A stretch of DNA of 64,000 nt from JAOUEA01 sp040882605 (GCA_040882605.1 JBBEAY010000062.1:11679-75678); one strand, 5' to 3'; positions 50,288 to 58,974 are shown, counted from the first letter of the stretch. A program made the numbers and translations. The notes: generated from the letters alone by a model not told the origin.

Positions 50288-51718
50288 ATGACTGACGACG
50301 AGCGACCGCTGCGGCTCGATGCGCCTCGCGAAGAGGCGCTCGAGCACGCGGCGCGCCTGGTCGCCGAGGCGTGGCGCAGCTTCGACCGTTTCCGGCCCGA
50401 GGAGCCGCCACTCGACGAGCGGGTGCGGCGGCTCCTCGAACGCGCGCTGCCGGGCGAGCCATCGCCCGTGCACGACGCGCTCGACGACGCCGCACGCATC
50501 CTCGACGAGTCGATCGCGCAGGCGCGCCCGAGGTACTTCGCGTTCATCGGTTCGAGCGGGCTCGAGATCGGGGCGCTCGGCGACCTGCTCGCGCACACCT
50601 ATGACATCAACCTCGCCGTCGACGCGCGCGCGGCCACGAAGATCGAAGACCAAGCCGTTCGGTGGGTGTCGGAGTTCGTCGGCTTCCCGTCGGCGGCGGG
50701 AGCGTTCACGAGCGGTGGCACAGTGAGCAACGTCACGGCGCTCGCCGCGGCTCGCGAGCGCGCGCTACCGGGTTCCCGGCACGAAGGGCTCGCCGGAAGA
50801 CGCGCCGCGGTCTACTGCTCGCAGGAGGTGCACTACTCGGTGACGCGCGCGGTAGAGCTGCTCGGCATCGGATCGGCGAACCTGCGACCGGTCGCGATCG
50901 ACGGCATGCGCCGCATGCAACCCGGGGCGCTCGCCGACGCGCTCGCCGCGGATGTCGCCGAGGACATCACGCCGATCGCGGTGGTCGCCACCGCCGGCAC
51001 CACACTCACCGGGGCGATCGACCCGCTCGACCCGCTCGCCGATGTCTGCGCTCGGCACGGCGTGTGGTTGCACGTCGACGGGGCGTACGGTCTTCCCGCG
51101 GCTACGGCCGGGTCTCGGGCCACGATGTTCGACGGGCTGGCGCGCGCCGATAGCTGCTCGATCGACGCGCACAAGTGGCTGTATCTGCCGAAGGCCTGCG
51201 GGGTCGTGCTGGTTCGCGACGACGAGGCGCTGTCCGCGGCCTTCGCGCACGAGCAGGGGTACCTTCCGCACCAGCAGCACGAGCTTCATGCGGCCGACAT
51301 CACCCTCGAGTACTCTCGGCCATTCCGGGCGTTGAAGCTCTGGCTGGCATTCCGGGCGCACGGCGCCGCGCAGTTCCGCGACGCGATCGAACGCAACCTC
51401 ACCGAGGCCGATCTGCTCTACCGCCGAGCGCAGGCGACCGAGGACTTCGAGGTGCTGGAAGCGCCGCCGCAGCTTTCGATCGTGCCGATCCGCCACGTGC
51501 CACCCGGTGTCGTCGACGTGAACGCCCACAACCAGGCGCTCGCGACCGCGATCCAGGCCGATGGGCGCGCCTACCTCTCGTCCGCCCTCATCGACGACGA
51601 GGTCTGGCTGCGGCCGTGTTTCGTGAACTTCCGCACGACGGAAGACGACGTGATCGCGCTGCTCGACGTCGCGCGCGAGCTCGGCGAGCGGCTCGCGCTC
51701 GAGGGAAGTCAGGCGTGA
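50288..51718 (+). CDS. PLP-dependent aromatic-L-amino-acid-decarboxylase-like protein
   Basis: 476 residues, group II decarboxylase. YFAFIGSSGLEIGALGDLLAH, GAFTSGGTVSNVTALAAAR, LHVDGAYGLPA with the PLP Asp, and SIDAHKWLYLPKACG with Lys296. Relatives act on tyrosine, tryptophan, DOPA or glutamate. HVDGAYG and the broad context fit an aromatic amino acid. Its TGA overlaps the MarR start. With the APC permease and the HpcB/HpaE pair it could take up and break down an aromatic amino acid via its amine, though the amine oxidase step is not seen. Confidence 0.9.
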   Translation: MTDDERPLRLDAPREEALEHAARLVAEAWRSFDRFRPEEPPLDERVRRLLERALPGEPSPVHDALDDAARILDESIAQARPRYFAFIGSSGLEIGALGDLLAHTYDINLAVDARAATKIEDQAVRWVSEFVGFPSAAGAFTSGGTVSNVTALAAARERALPGSRHEGLAGRRAAVYCSQEVHYSVTRAVELLGIGSANLRPVAIDGMRRMQPGALADALAADVAEDITPIAVVATAGTTLTGAIDPLDPLADVCARHGVWLHVDGAYGLPAATAGSRATMFDGLARADSCSIDAHKWLYLPKACGVVLVRDDEALSAAFAHEQGYLPHQQHELHAADITLEYSRPFRALKLWLAFRAHGAAQFRDAIERNLTEADLLYRRAQATEDFEVLEAPPQLSIVPIRHVPPGVVDVNAHNQALATAIQADGRAYLSSALIDDEVWLRPCFVNFRTTEDDVIALLDVARELGERLALEGSQA

Positions 51719-52263
51719 ACGCGTCGGCGCGGCCGGGCGACCGCCACCTGCCCGGCGAAGACGGCCTGCTGCCCGCCGAGCGCAAGGTGCGCGACGAGCT
51801 CGGGCATCTGCAGCTCGACTTCCGCGCGATGTGGGCGATCTCGAACCTGTTCCGCAGCTCGGTGGCGATCAGGCGACACATGGAAGGGAAGGTGCTCGCC
51901 CCCGACCGCCTGAGCTGGACCTCGTTCGTCGGCCTCTGGGTGCTGTGGGTGTGGGGCGAGATGGAAGCCCGCGAGTTCGCGGCCGCTGTCGGCATCAGCC
52001 GGCCCACAGCCACGGGCGTCATGGGCACGCTCGAATCGCGCGGGTACGTCTTGCGCCGCAAGGACCCCGATGACGGGCGCATGGTGGTCGTGGAGCTCAC
52101 TCCCGCCGGCCGCCGCACGATCGAGGTGCTGTTCCCGAAGTTCAACGCGGAAGAGAGCGCGGTCGCCGCCCACCTCGACGCGGCGCAGCAGGACGACCTC
52201 GCCACCATGCTTCGGTCGCTGCTTCGGGCGGTCGCGCCAGTCGGCGATCGTCCGGTAGTCTAG
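51715..52263 (+). CDS. MarR-family transcriptional regulator
   Basis: 182 residues. Winged helix around residues 60-125: DRLSWTSFVGLWVLWVWGEMEAREFAAAVG (in parts), ISRPTATGVMGTLESRGYVLRRKDPDDGRMVVVELT (parts), the classic MarR DxR wing. It probably senses a phenolic or aromatic compound and controls the preceding permease, decarboxylase and ring-cleavage genes. The GTG overlaps the decarboxylase stop. Its TAG lies within a small dyad shared with the convergent LLM gene. Confidence 0.92.
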   Translation: MNASARPGDRHLPGEDGLLPAERKVRDELGHLQLDFRAMWAISNLFRSSVAIRRHMEGKVLAPDRLSWTSFVGLWVLWVWGEMEAREFAAAVGISRPTATGVMGTLESRGYVLRRKDPDDGRMVVVELTPAGRRTIEVLFPKFNAEESAVAAHLDAAQQDDLATMLRSLLRAVAPVGDRPVV

Positions 52264-52275
52264 TACGGACTAGTC
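52256..52275. terminator. Dyad at a convergent gene junction
   Basis: TAGTC (52256-52260) pairs with GACTA (52268-52272) across a 7-nt loop, and GACTAGTC (52268-52275) is itself a palindrome. Both convergent stop codons (MarR TAG, LLM TAG on the minus strand) fall inside it. It may act as a weak bidirectional terminator; the stem is short and there is no T-run. Confidence 0.25.
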
Positions 52276-53211
52276 TCGGGAGCATCGCTCGGCCGCGCCC
52301 TCGACGATGCGCCGCAGCAAGTCGGGGATCCCGGCTCGGTCGTCGGTGAACTGGCTCGGCTTGATGCAGATGGTTCCGAAGCCGCGAGCGACCTGATGCG
52401 GGATCTGGTCGAGGGCGTCGTCGAGGGGCGCCGGATGGGTCGCGTCGGGGAAGGCGCCGCGTGTGCCGCCGACCATCTCGAGATCGCCGATGTCGCGCCC
52501 GGCCTCGGCCATCGCCGCGGCGAGCCGGGCCAGGTCGTCGTCACTCGGGCGTCCGAGCGGGTTGAAGCCGTGGCCGTAGGTGACGAGGCGCCTCAGCAAC
52601 CGGTCGTGCAGGCGTTGTCCGCCGAACCAAAGCCGTGGGCCATCGGGCCGGAACGGCTTCGGCTCGAGCCACACGTTCTCGAACGGGTAGTGGCGCCCGC
52701 CGAACGAGGCGGGAGAGTCGCGCCACAACCGGGACCAGGCCTCGAGGTGCTCGTCGAGCCGCTCACCCCGCGACTCGAACGGCACGCCGAGCGCCTCGTA
52801 CTCGGCCTGATGCCAGCTGACCGTGGACTGCACCACGAACCGGCCACCTGAGAGCAGGTCGAGCGTGGCGAGCTCCTTCGCGAGCGCGAGCGGGTGCCTG
52901 AGCGGGGGGATCACGGCGCTCGCGATCAGGCGCAGTCGCGTCGTGACCGAGGCGATGGCGGCGAGCAGCAGCAACGAGGAGGGCCACGGGGTCGCCGGGT
53001 CCTGGTTCCCGGGAAGCGCGTAGTCCCGTGGGTTCGCCGGCAGCCCGTGCGAGTCGGCGCCGAGCCCGAGCGCGATGTGCTCGCTCACCATGACGCCATC
53101 GAACCCGGCCCGCTCTGCCTCGACGGCCATGTCGACCAGGCCGCCGAGGTCGCGCGCCGGCACGAGCGCGTGGTTCTCGCTCAACACGAGCACGAGCCGC
53201 GGGGGCGTCAT
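52270..53211 (-). CDS. LLM-class flavin (FMN/F420) oxidoreductase
   Basis: 313 residues, luciferase-like TIM barrel: GLVDMAVEAERAGFDGVMVSEH, PWPSSLLLLAAIASVTTRLRLIASAV, RHPLALAKELATLDLLSGGRFVV and RLWFGGQRLHDRLLRR. Actinobacterial members often use F420. It starts 10 nt after the stop of the P450 at 53222, so the two form an operon and likely act on one hydrophobic substrate. Confidence 0.9.
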   Translation of the reverse strand: MTPPRLVLVLSENHALVPARDLGGLVDMAVEAERAGFDGVMVSEHIALGLGADSHGLPANPRDYALPGNQDPATPWPSSLLLLAAIASVTTRLRLIASAVIPPLRHPLALAKELATLDLLSGGRFVVQSTVSWHQAEYEALGVPFESRGERLDEHLEAWSRLWRDSPASFGGRHYPFENVWLEPKPFRPDGPRLWFGGQRLHDRLLRRLVTYGHGFNPLGRPSDDDLARLAAAMAEAGRDIGDLEMVGGTRGAFPDATHPAPLDDALDQIPHQVARGFGTICIKPSQFTDDRAGIPDLLRRIVEGAAERCSRD

Positions 53212-53221
53212 GTCGACGCCG

Positions 53222-54469
53222 CTACTTCGTCGCGACGCGGACGGGCATGCGCTTGATGCCGTTCACGAAGTTCGACCGGATGCGCTCGACTCGGCCGGTG
53301 AGCTCGATCGTGTCGAGGCGAGGGATCAGTTCCTGGAACAGGATCTTCGTCTCGAGCCGCGCGAGGTGCGCGCCGAGGCAGAAATGCGGGCCGCCGGGTC
53401 CGAACGTGATGTGGTCGTTCGGCTTGCGCGTCACGTCGAAGGTGTAGGGGTCGGGGAACATCGCTTCGTCGCGGTTCGCGCTGATGAACCAGGTGACGAC
53501 CTTGTCACCTTCCTTGATGAGCTGGCCGCGCATCTCGACGTCGCGGGTCGCCGTGCGCCGGAACTGCAAGACGGGAGTCGCCCACCGCAAGATCTCCTCG
53601 GTGGCGCTCGGGATCAGCTCCGGCTGGTCGCGCAGCAGCTGCAGCTGGTCGGGGTGCTCCATCAAGGCGAGCATGCCGTGGCTGATCGTGTGCCGGGTGG
53701 TCTCGTTGCCCGCGATCATCAGCACGCCGAAGTAGTTGTGGAACTCCGCTTCGTTCAGCACGCCCTCGCTCTGGGCGATCGTCAGCGCCTGCAGCACATC
53801 GTCGGCGGGTTCGGCGAGCCGCTCGTCGCGCTGGCGGTCGGCGTAGGCGAACACGTCGAGCGCGGTGGGGGAGCGGAACGGAAAGAGCCGGTACGCCTCG
53901 GTGTCGACCTTGTCGATCACGGCGAATGACAGATCGGGGTCCTGGTTCGCGATCATGCTGTCGCCCCACGAGATGAGCTGCGGCGCGTCTTCCTGCGGCA
54001 CGGTGAAGATCGAGCAGAGGAAGCGGATCGGCAGGTCGCGGCTGATCTCGCTCACGAAGTCGAACTCGCCCTTGGGAAGCGCGTCGTCGAGCACGTCGCG
54101 TGCGACCTCGCGGATCCAGTCCTCGTACTTGCCGACGCCGCGGGCACTGAAGCGCTTCGAGCAGATCTTGCGGAGCTCGGTGTGGCGGGGCGGGTCAGTC
54201 TCGAGCATCGACTTGCGCACCTCGAGCTGTTCCTCGTCGAGCTCCTCGAGGGAAACCGCGCCGAGCTCGGAGGAGAACGTCTCCCAGTCCATGTGCACGC
54301 GGGTGAGGTCGTCGTAGCGCGTGACAGCCCAGAAGCCCTTGTTCGGCGCGGGCTCGGGGTGCCAGATCACCGGGTGCTCGGCACGCAGATGATCGAACCA
54401 CTCGAACGGCACTCGCTCCGCGTACGTGTCGGGGTTGATCAAATCGATGTCGCCCAGCGTGTCGGCCAT
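53222..54469 (-). CDS. Cytochrome P450, CYP125/142-like
   Basis: 415 residues. I-helix MIAGNETTRHTISHG with the normal Thr, ExxR as EEILRW, heme loop FGPGGPHFCLGAHLAR with Cys364. FPFRSPTALDVFAYA and the general plan resemble steroid- or alkyl-oxidising actinobacterial CYPs. ATG 54469 follows AAGGGGGAAC. Divergent from the DUF222/HNH gene; a CRP-like palindrome sits in the shared 166 bp. Unlike the two GcoA-like P450s here, this one keeps the oxygen-activating Thr. Confidence 0.92.
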   Translation of the reverse strand: MADTLGDIDLINPDTYAERVPFEWFDHLRAEHPVIWHPEPAPNKGFWAVTRYDDLTRVHMDWETFSSELGAVSLEELDEEQLEVRKSMLETDPPRHTELRKICSKRFSARGVGKYEDWIREVARDVLDDALPKGEFDFVSEISRDLPIRFLCSIFTVPQEDAPQLISWGDSMIANQDPDLSFAVIDKVDTEAYRLFPFRSPTALDVFAYADRQRDERLAEPADDVLQALTIAQSEGVLNEAEFHNYFGVLMIAGNETTRHTISHGMLALMEHPDQLQLLRDQPELIPSATEEILRWATPVLQFRRTATRDVEMRGQLIKEGDKVVTWFISANRDEAMFPDPYTFDVTRKPNDHITFGPGGPHFCLGAHLARLETKILFQELIPRLDTIELTGRVERIRSNFVNGIKRMPVRVATK

Positions 54470-54586
54470 GCGGTAGGTTCCCCCTTCGGTGCGGCGCGGG
54501 TATTTTGCTACCGAACGACCATACGGGCAAATCAGGTGTTGCCGGGAACGAGGATCTCCGAAGAATCTCGCGACCTTGCCCCGCAC

Positions 54587-54600
54587 GTGACGCACGTCAC
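54587..54600. promoter_or_regulatory. CRP/GlxR-like palindrome in a divergent intergenic region
   Basis: GTGACGCACGTCAC is a perfect 6-bp inverted repeat around CA and fits the CRP-family core GTGA-N6-TCAC. If the HNH gene is leaderless with +1 at 54636 (TACCTT at 54623-54628), the centre lies at -42.5, next to the class II CRP position of -41.5. It is about 124 bp from the P450 start on the other side. The protein that binds it is not in this window. Confidence 0.55.
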
Positions 54601-54635
54601 TGAACCGAGGTGCGGTTCCCTCTACCTTCGGACAC

Positions 54636-55790
54636 ATGTTCGAGCTGAGGGAAACCGCGGGTCCAGGTTCGCCGGTGACGAGCGATGAGCAGCTGCTCGC
54701 CCGCGCCGACCAGCTGAACGCGACCGTGAGCAGAGCCCAGCGTGAGCTGTTCGCCCTGCTCCGGGAGATCGATCGTCGTGAGGCATGGAGGGCAGACGGC
54801 GCCCAGAGCCTCGCCCAGTGGGTCTCGATCCGCTACGGCATCTCCAACTGGAAGGCCGAGCGCTGGGTCGGGGCCGCAGAAGCGCTCGAGTCTCTGCCCC
54901 TGGTGGCTCGGGCGTTCACCTCAGGAGAGCTCGGTATCGACAAGGTGGTCGAGCTCACCCGGTTCGCCACCCCCGAGACAGAAGCCGACCTGATCTCATG
55001 GGCCTACGAGCGAGCCTCAGGTGCGATCAAGCGCCGGGGTGACCTCGAACGCCGCCGTGAGCGTCAAGAGACGCTCTCGGCAGAGCGTGAGCGGTCCCTG
55101 AGCTGGTGGTACTCAGACGACGGCACCCGGTTCGGTCTCGAGGCAGAGCTCCCCGCAGACCAAGGAGCGGTCGTGGCGAAGGCGCTCGGTCACCTCGCGG
55201 ACTCGATACCGCTCACCCCGGGTAGCGACCACCCCTACCCTGCCGATGCACGACGGGCCGATGCGCTCGTCATGCTCTGCTCAGGGTCTATCTCCTCCGA
55301 TCCCGACCAGGATCGGGCCACCGTGGTGGTGCACACAAAGCTCGAGACGCTGCTCGGTGCTCCCGGTGCTCCCGGTGCTCCCAACGGCGAGGTCGAGGAC
55401 GGTCCGGTGATCACACCCGAGACCGTGCAGCGCCTGGCGTGTGACTCGAGGCTCCAGGTCGTAACAGAAGATGCAGTCGGCAACCCTCTCAGGCTCGGCA
55501 GGCTCACCCGCACCCCGTCTGCCGCCATGGTGCGCGCACTGCGCCACCGCGACCGGGAGTGCCGGTTCCCCGGCTGCGGCAGACGGCGGTTCACCGCCGC
55601 GCATCACGTCAGGTGGTGGTCCCGAGGCGGCCGAACCGATCTCGAGAACCTCGTGCTGCTCTGCGGCTTCCACCACCGCCTCGTGCACGAGGGTGGATGG
55701 AAGCTGAGGCTCGATCCCGACATGACCGTCCGATGGTCCCGGCCGAACGGATCGCGCTACCGAGGAGGCCCGGCGCCGCCGAGTGGGTGA
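54636..55790 (+). CDS. DUF222/HNH endonuclease (13E12-type) protein
   Basis: 384 residues. The N-terminal DUF222 helical domain (about 1-270) has RREAWRADGAQSLAQWVS, YGISNWKAERWVGAAEAL and LEAELPADQGAVVAKAL. The C-terminal HNH domain has CRFPGCGRRRFTAAHH and LVLLCGFHHRLVHEGG with zinc and catalytic His. A linker near residue 244 is encoded by three exact copies of GGTGCTCCC (55356-55382), giving GAPGAPGAP. The family is multi-copy in Actinobacteria and linked to 13E12 repeats; biological role unknown. ATG 54636 has TACCTT 7 nt upstream. Confidence 0.92.
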   Translation: MFELRETAGPGSPVTSDEQLLARADQLNATVSRAQRELFALLREIDRREAWRADGAQSLAQWVSIRYGISNWKAERWVGAAEALESLPLVARAFTSGELGIDKVVELTRFATPETEADLISWAYERASGAIKRRGDLERRRERQETLSAERERSLSWWYSDDGTRFGLEAELPADQGAVVAKALGHLADSIPLTPGSDHPYPADARRADALVMLCSGSISSDPDQDRATVVVHTKLETLLGAPGAPGAPNGEVEDGPVITPETVQRLACDSRLQVVTEDAVGNPLRLGRLTRTPSAAMVRALRHRDRECRFPGCGRRRFTAAHHVRWWSRGGRTDLENLVLLCGFHHRLVHEGGWKLRLDPDMTVRWSRPNGSRYRGGPAPPSG

Positions 55791-55845
55791 ATCGCCCCGC
55801 CGCCCCGGTTGAGCTCGCATCGCTGCGGCGTGGCTTCCCGCTGCC

Positions 55846-57282
55846 TCAGATGAACTCGAAGTAGCGGCGGCGTTCCCACTCTGTGACGACGTCGGCGGCG
55901 AGGAAGCGTTCCCATTCCCAACGGCCCGCCTCTGAGTAGTGGGAGGCGACCTCGGCGCCGAAGGTCTCGGTGACCCAGGCGCTCTCGCGGAACGCGCTGA
56001 CCGCCTCACCGAGGTGGGCGGGCAGAGGCGGTACTTCGCGCTGCCAGTCCTCGCCGACGAGCGGCTCGCCGGGGTCGGTGCCGGCCGATATCCCGTCGCG
56101 GGCCGATGCAAGCAGCGCGGCGATCGCGAGGTAGGGGTTCACGTCGGCGCCGGGAACGCGCCATTCGAGCCTGGTCGACTCGGCGGCCTCGACGAGCACG
56201 CGGCACGAGACCATGCGGCTGTCATAGCCCCAGCTCAGTCCGTTGCCCGAGAACTCGCCGCCGGCGATGCGCCGGTACGAGTTGACCGTCGGCGCGTAGA
56301 AGGCCATCAGATCGTTCGCGTGTGTGAGCACACCTCCGACCGCGGCTCGCAAGGGGGCGGCGAGCGTGTCTCCGCTCGCACCCTCGCCGTGGACGCTTGA
56401 GCCCTCAGCGTCGTCGCTCGCACCCTCACCATCGCCACTCGGGCCCTGGCCGAAGACGTTCGCACCCTCGCGGTCGAGGAGCGAGAGATGCAGGTGGCAC
56501 GAGGAACCGGTCGTGTCGGGGAACGGCTTGGCCATGAACGTCGCGGCCATGCCGTTCGCGGCGGCGAGGTCGCGCATGGCGAGTTTGAACAGCATGTGGC
56601 GGTCGGCCATCTCGAGCGCGCTCCGGTACTCCAGGTTGATCTCCCACTGGCCGAGGCCCCATTCCACCTGGCTCGTGTACGGACCGAGGTTCGAGCGGGT
56701 GAGTGCCTCGCGCACTTGTGAAAAGAACGCCTCGTGCTGATCTCCTGCCTGCACCGTGTAGTCGGCGCGAGCGAGCGTGGTCGGCACAAGCGTTTCGTAG
56801 CCGTTCGTGCGCGCCCCGTCGTACGTGCCCCGGTAGAGCGAGAACTCGAGCTCGCTCGCCACCTGCGGTGTGAAGCCGTCGGCTTCGAACCGCTCGATCT
56901 GCCGGCGAAGGACCGTGCGAGGGGCGACTTCCACGAGATCGTCGCGCCCCATCTCGACGAACTCGGCCATGCAGATCGCGGTCGACTCGAGCCACGCGGC
57001 GGGTCGAAGGGTGCTGAGGTCGGGAACGAGCCGCACGTCGTGCCAGCCGGTGTGATGACCTGTGTACGACTGCGTGGGACCCGGCCACTGATCGATGTCC
57101 CACCCGAGCACGCAAGAGCTGAGCGGCACGCCTTCGTGCACGAGCTTGCGGAACACGTCGGTCCCGAAACGTTTGCCCACGAGCCGGCCGGTCACGTCGG
57201 CCGAGGCCACGATCACTGTGCGGATGCCCGCGTCGCCGAGCTCGTCGAGTCCGAAGGTGGGGGTGCCGCCGACCGGAGTCAT
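55846..57282 (-). CDS. Glutamine-synthetase-like gamma-glutamyl ligase, copy 1, with a 7-residue tandem repeat
   Basis: 478 residues of the GlnA/PuuA superfamily: FVEMGRDDLVEVAPRTVL, SELEFSLY, VEWGLGQWEINL, the ATP/glutamate loop GSSCHLHLSLLDREG and YRRIAGGEFSGNGLSWGYDSRM, given in parts. Divergent GS genes in catabolic settings usually gamma-glutamylate amines rather than make glutamine. Between residues about 277 and 305 lies a four-fold 7-residue repeat (GPSGDGE, GASDDAE, GSSVHGE, GASGDTL). ATG 57282 is chosen 43 nt after the SDR stop at 57326; third gene of SDR-SDR-GS. Confidence 0.88.
   Translation of the reverse strand: MTPVGGTPTFGLDELGDAGIRTVIVASADVTGRLVGKRFGTDVFRKLVHEGVPLSSCVLGWDIDQWPGPTQSYTGHHTGWHDVRLVPDLSTLRPAAWLESTAICMAEFVEMGRDDLVEVAPRTVLRRQIERFEADGFTPQVASELEFSLYRGTYDGARTNGYETLVPTTLARADYTVQAGDQHEAFFSQVREALTRSNLGPYTSQVEWGLGQWEINLEYRSALEMADRHMLFKLAMRDLAAANGMAATFMAKPFPDTTGSSCHLHLSLLDREGANVFGQGPSGDGEGASDDAEGSSVHGEGASGDTLAAPLRAAVGGVLTHANDLMAFYAPTVNSYRRIAGGEFSGNGLSWGYDSRMVSCRVLVEAAESTRLEWRVPGADVNPYLAIAALLASARDGISAGTDPGEPLVGEDWQREVPPLPAHLGEAVSAFRESAWVTETFGAEVASHYSEAGRWEWERFLAADVVTEWERRRYFEFI
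56364..56453. repeat. Four 21-bp tandem repeats inside the GS-like gene
   Basis: Units begin at about 56374, 56395, 56416 and 56437. The first and third share an exact 12-bp core, GCTCGCACCCTC (56374-56385 and 56416-56427); the others vary at a few bases. Each unit codes seven residues, Gly/Ser/Asp/Glu-rich, in a loop after the ATP-binding strand of the ligase. The period keeps the frame, so copy number could vary without killing the gene. Confidence 0.7.
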
Positions 57283-57325
57283 CGACCCCAGCCTCGCGCC
57301 GTCACCGAGCCAAGGCTCGACGCCG

Positions 57326-58096
57326 TCATCGGGTGAGCCAGCCGCCGTCGACGGGAAGCTGGGCGCCGGTGATGAACGAGGCGTCTTCCGAGAGCAGGAA
57401 CGAGACCGCGGCCGCGACATCTTCCGGTTCCCCGACTCGATCGATCAGCAGGCGCTGCGACATGAACGCCCAGGCCTCGGCCGACCTCAGGTCGCCGCCA
57501 GGGATGAACGACGTCGCGATCGGGCCGGGCGCAACTGCGTTCACCCGGATGTGACGGTCAGCGAGCTCGACCGCGAGAGCCTTGGTGAGCATCTTCACGC
57601 CGCCCTTGGAGGCGTTGTAGTGCACCTGTGGGTGTCCGGCCGACGACACGATCACCTCGGACTCGATCGTCGACATGTTCACGATCGCGCCGCCGCCCGC
57701 GTCGCCGATCACCGGCGCGATCGCGCGGGTCACGACGTACATGCCCTTGAGGTTCGTGTCGAGCACGAGATCCCACTCTTCTTCTTCGAGATCGTCGAGC
57801 ATCGACATGCGCACGAGGCCGGCGTTGTTCACGAGGAGTTGGATCGCCCCGAACGCCTCGAGCGCCGCGTCGCGTGCGGCTTCGGCTTGGGCAGGCACGC
57901 GCACGTCGAGCTCGATCGCGAGCGCCCGTCCCCCGGCTGCGTCGATCGCGGCCACGGTCTGCCGCGCGCCCTCGAGGCGCACGTCGGCCACTGCCACGGC
58001 CGCTCCCTCGTCGGCGAGACGTGACGCGATGGCCCTTCCGATGCCCGAACCGGCGCCGGTGACGAACGCCGTTCGTCCGGAATGGTCGAAGCTCAC
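57326..58096 (-). CDS. Short-chain dehydrogenase/reductase
   Basis: 256 residues. TGAGSGIG (near residue 14), NNAGLVRMS, the Ser of NMSTIESEV and YNASKGG as catalytic Tyr-Lys, TGAQLPVDGGW at the end. NAD(P)-dependent dehydrogenase of unknown substrate. GTG 58096 overlaps the stop of the upstream SDR (GTGA), so the two SDRs and the GS-like ligase form one operon. Confidence 0.92.
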   Translation of the reverse strand: MSFDHSGRTAFVTGAGSGIGRAIASRLADEGAAVAVADVRLEGARQTVAAIDAAGGRALAIELDVRVPAQAEAARDAALEAFGAIQLLVNNAGLVRMSMLDDLEEEEWDLVLDTNLKGMYVVTRAIAPVIGDAGGGAIVNMSTIESEVIVSSAGHPQVHYNASKGGVKMLTKALAVELADRHIRVNAVAPGPIATSFIPGGDLRSAEAWAFMSQRLLIDRVGEPEDVAAAVSFLLSEDASFITGAQLPVDGGWLTR

Positions 58097-58896
58097 GACG
58101 AGCCTCCTCGCACATCGGCGAAGGCCACCGACGCCACGTCGACCGCCATGCCGCCACCGTCGGCAAGGAGCGTCGTGCCCGTCACGTATGAGGACTCGTC
58201 GCTCGCCAGGAAGACCGCGCAGTTGGCGATCTCGTCGGGCTCGGCGGCGCGCCGAAGTGGCACGAGCTCGGTGGCGAGGCGGTAGGCATCGTCGCGGGAG
58301 ATGTCACGATCGACGGCCAGCTCATCCATCGACTCGTCGCCCATCGGTGTGTGAACCCAGCCAGGGCACAGCGCGTTGGCACGCACGCCCGCTGGACCGA
58401 AGTCGACGGCGATCGACTTGGCGAGCCCGATCATGGCCGCCTTCGAAGCCACGTAGGCCGCACTTGATGCCGACGACACGAAGCCTGAGGCCGACGAGAC
58501 GAGCACGATCGAGCCGCCACGTTCTTCAAGATGCGGCATCGCGGCCCGCACGAGGAACAGCGCGCCCGACAGGTTGATGTCGATCGTTGTGCGCCAGGCG
58601 TCGTCGCTCACGTCGCCGGCCGTGCCGCCGAGCCCGACGCCCGCGTTGGCGACCACAACGTCGAGGTTGCCGAACGCTCGCAGCGTTTCATCGATGGCTG
58701 CCGTGGCATGGGCCGGATCGCTCGCATCGCCCGGCACGGCGAGTCCTCCGACTTCCGCTGCCAGGGTCTCTATCGGTTCGGGCCGGCGCCCGGTCACGGC
58801 GACCTTCGCGCCCTCGGCGGCGAAGCGCCGAGCGATCGCGGCGCCGATGCCCGAGCCGCCACCGCTGATGATCGCCACCTTGCCTTTGAGCCTCAT
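58093..58896 (-). CDS. Short-chain dehydrogenase/reductase
   Basis: 267 residues. MRLKGKVAIISGGGSGIGAAIARR begins (GGGSGIG cofactor motif), NAGVGLGG, LVSSASGFVSS with the catalytic Ser, YVASKAAMIG, and GTTLLADGGG. A different subfamily from the adjacent SDR. ATG 58896 has GAGGAGG 5 nt upstream, a strong ribosome site. First gene of the minus-strand trio and divergent from the AhpD-like gene at 58975. Confidence 0.92.
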   Translation of the reverse strand: MRLKGKVAIISGGGSGIGAAIARRFAAEGAKVAVTGRRPEPIETLAAEVGGLAVPGDASDPAHATAAIDETLRAFGNLDVVVANAGVGLGGTAGDVSDDAWRTTIDINLSGALFLVRAAMPHLEERGGSIVLVSSASGFVSSASSAAYVASKAAMIGLAKSIAVDFGPAGVRANALCPGWVHTPMGDESMDELAVDRDISRDDAYRLATELVPLRRAAEPDEIANCAVFLASDESSYVTGTTLLADGGGMAVDVASVAFADVRGGSS

Positions 58897-58974
58897 CGGA
58901 CCTCCTCGTCGGTGCCGCGTAGTGTGACGCATCGAGCGGGGGCCGTGACTGGTCCCAGGGATCTGGAGGGCTTC

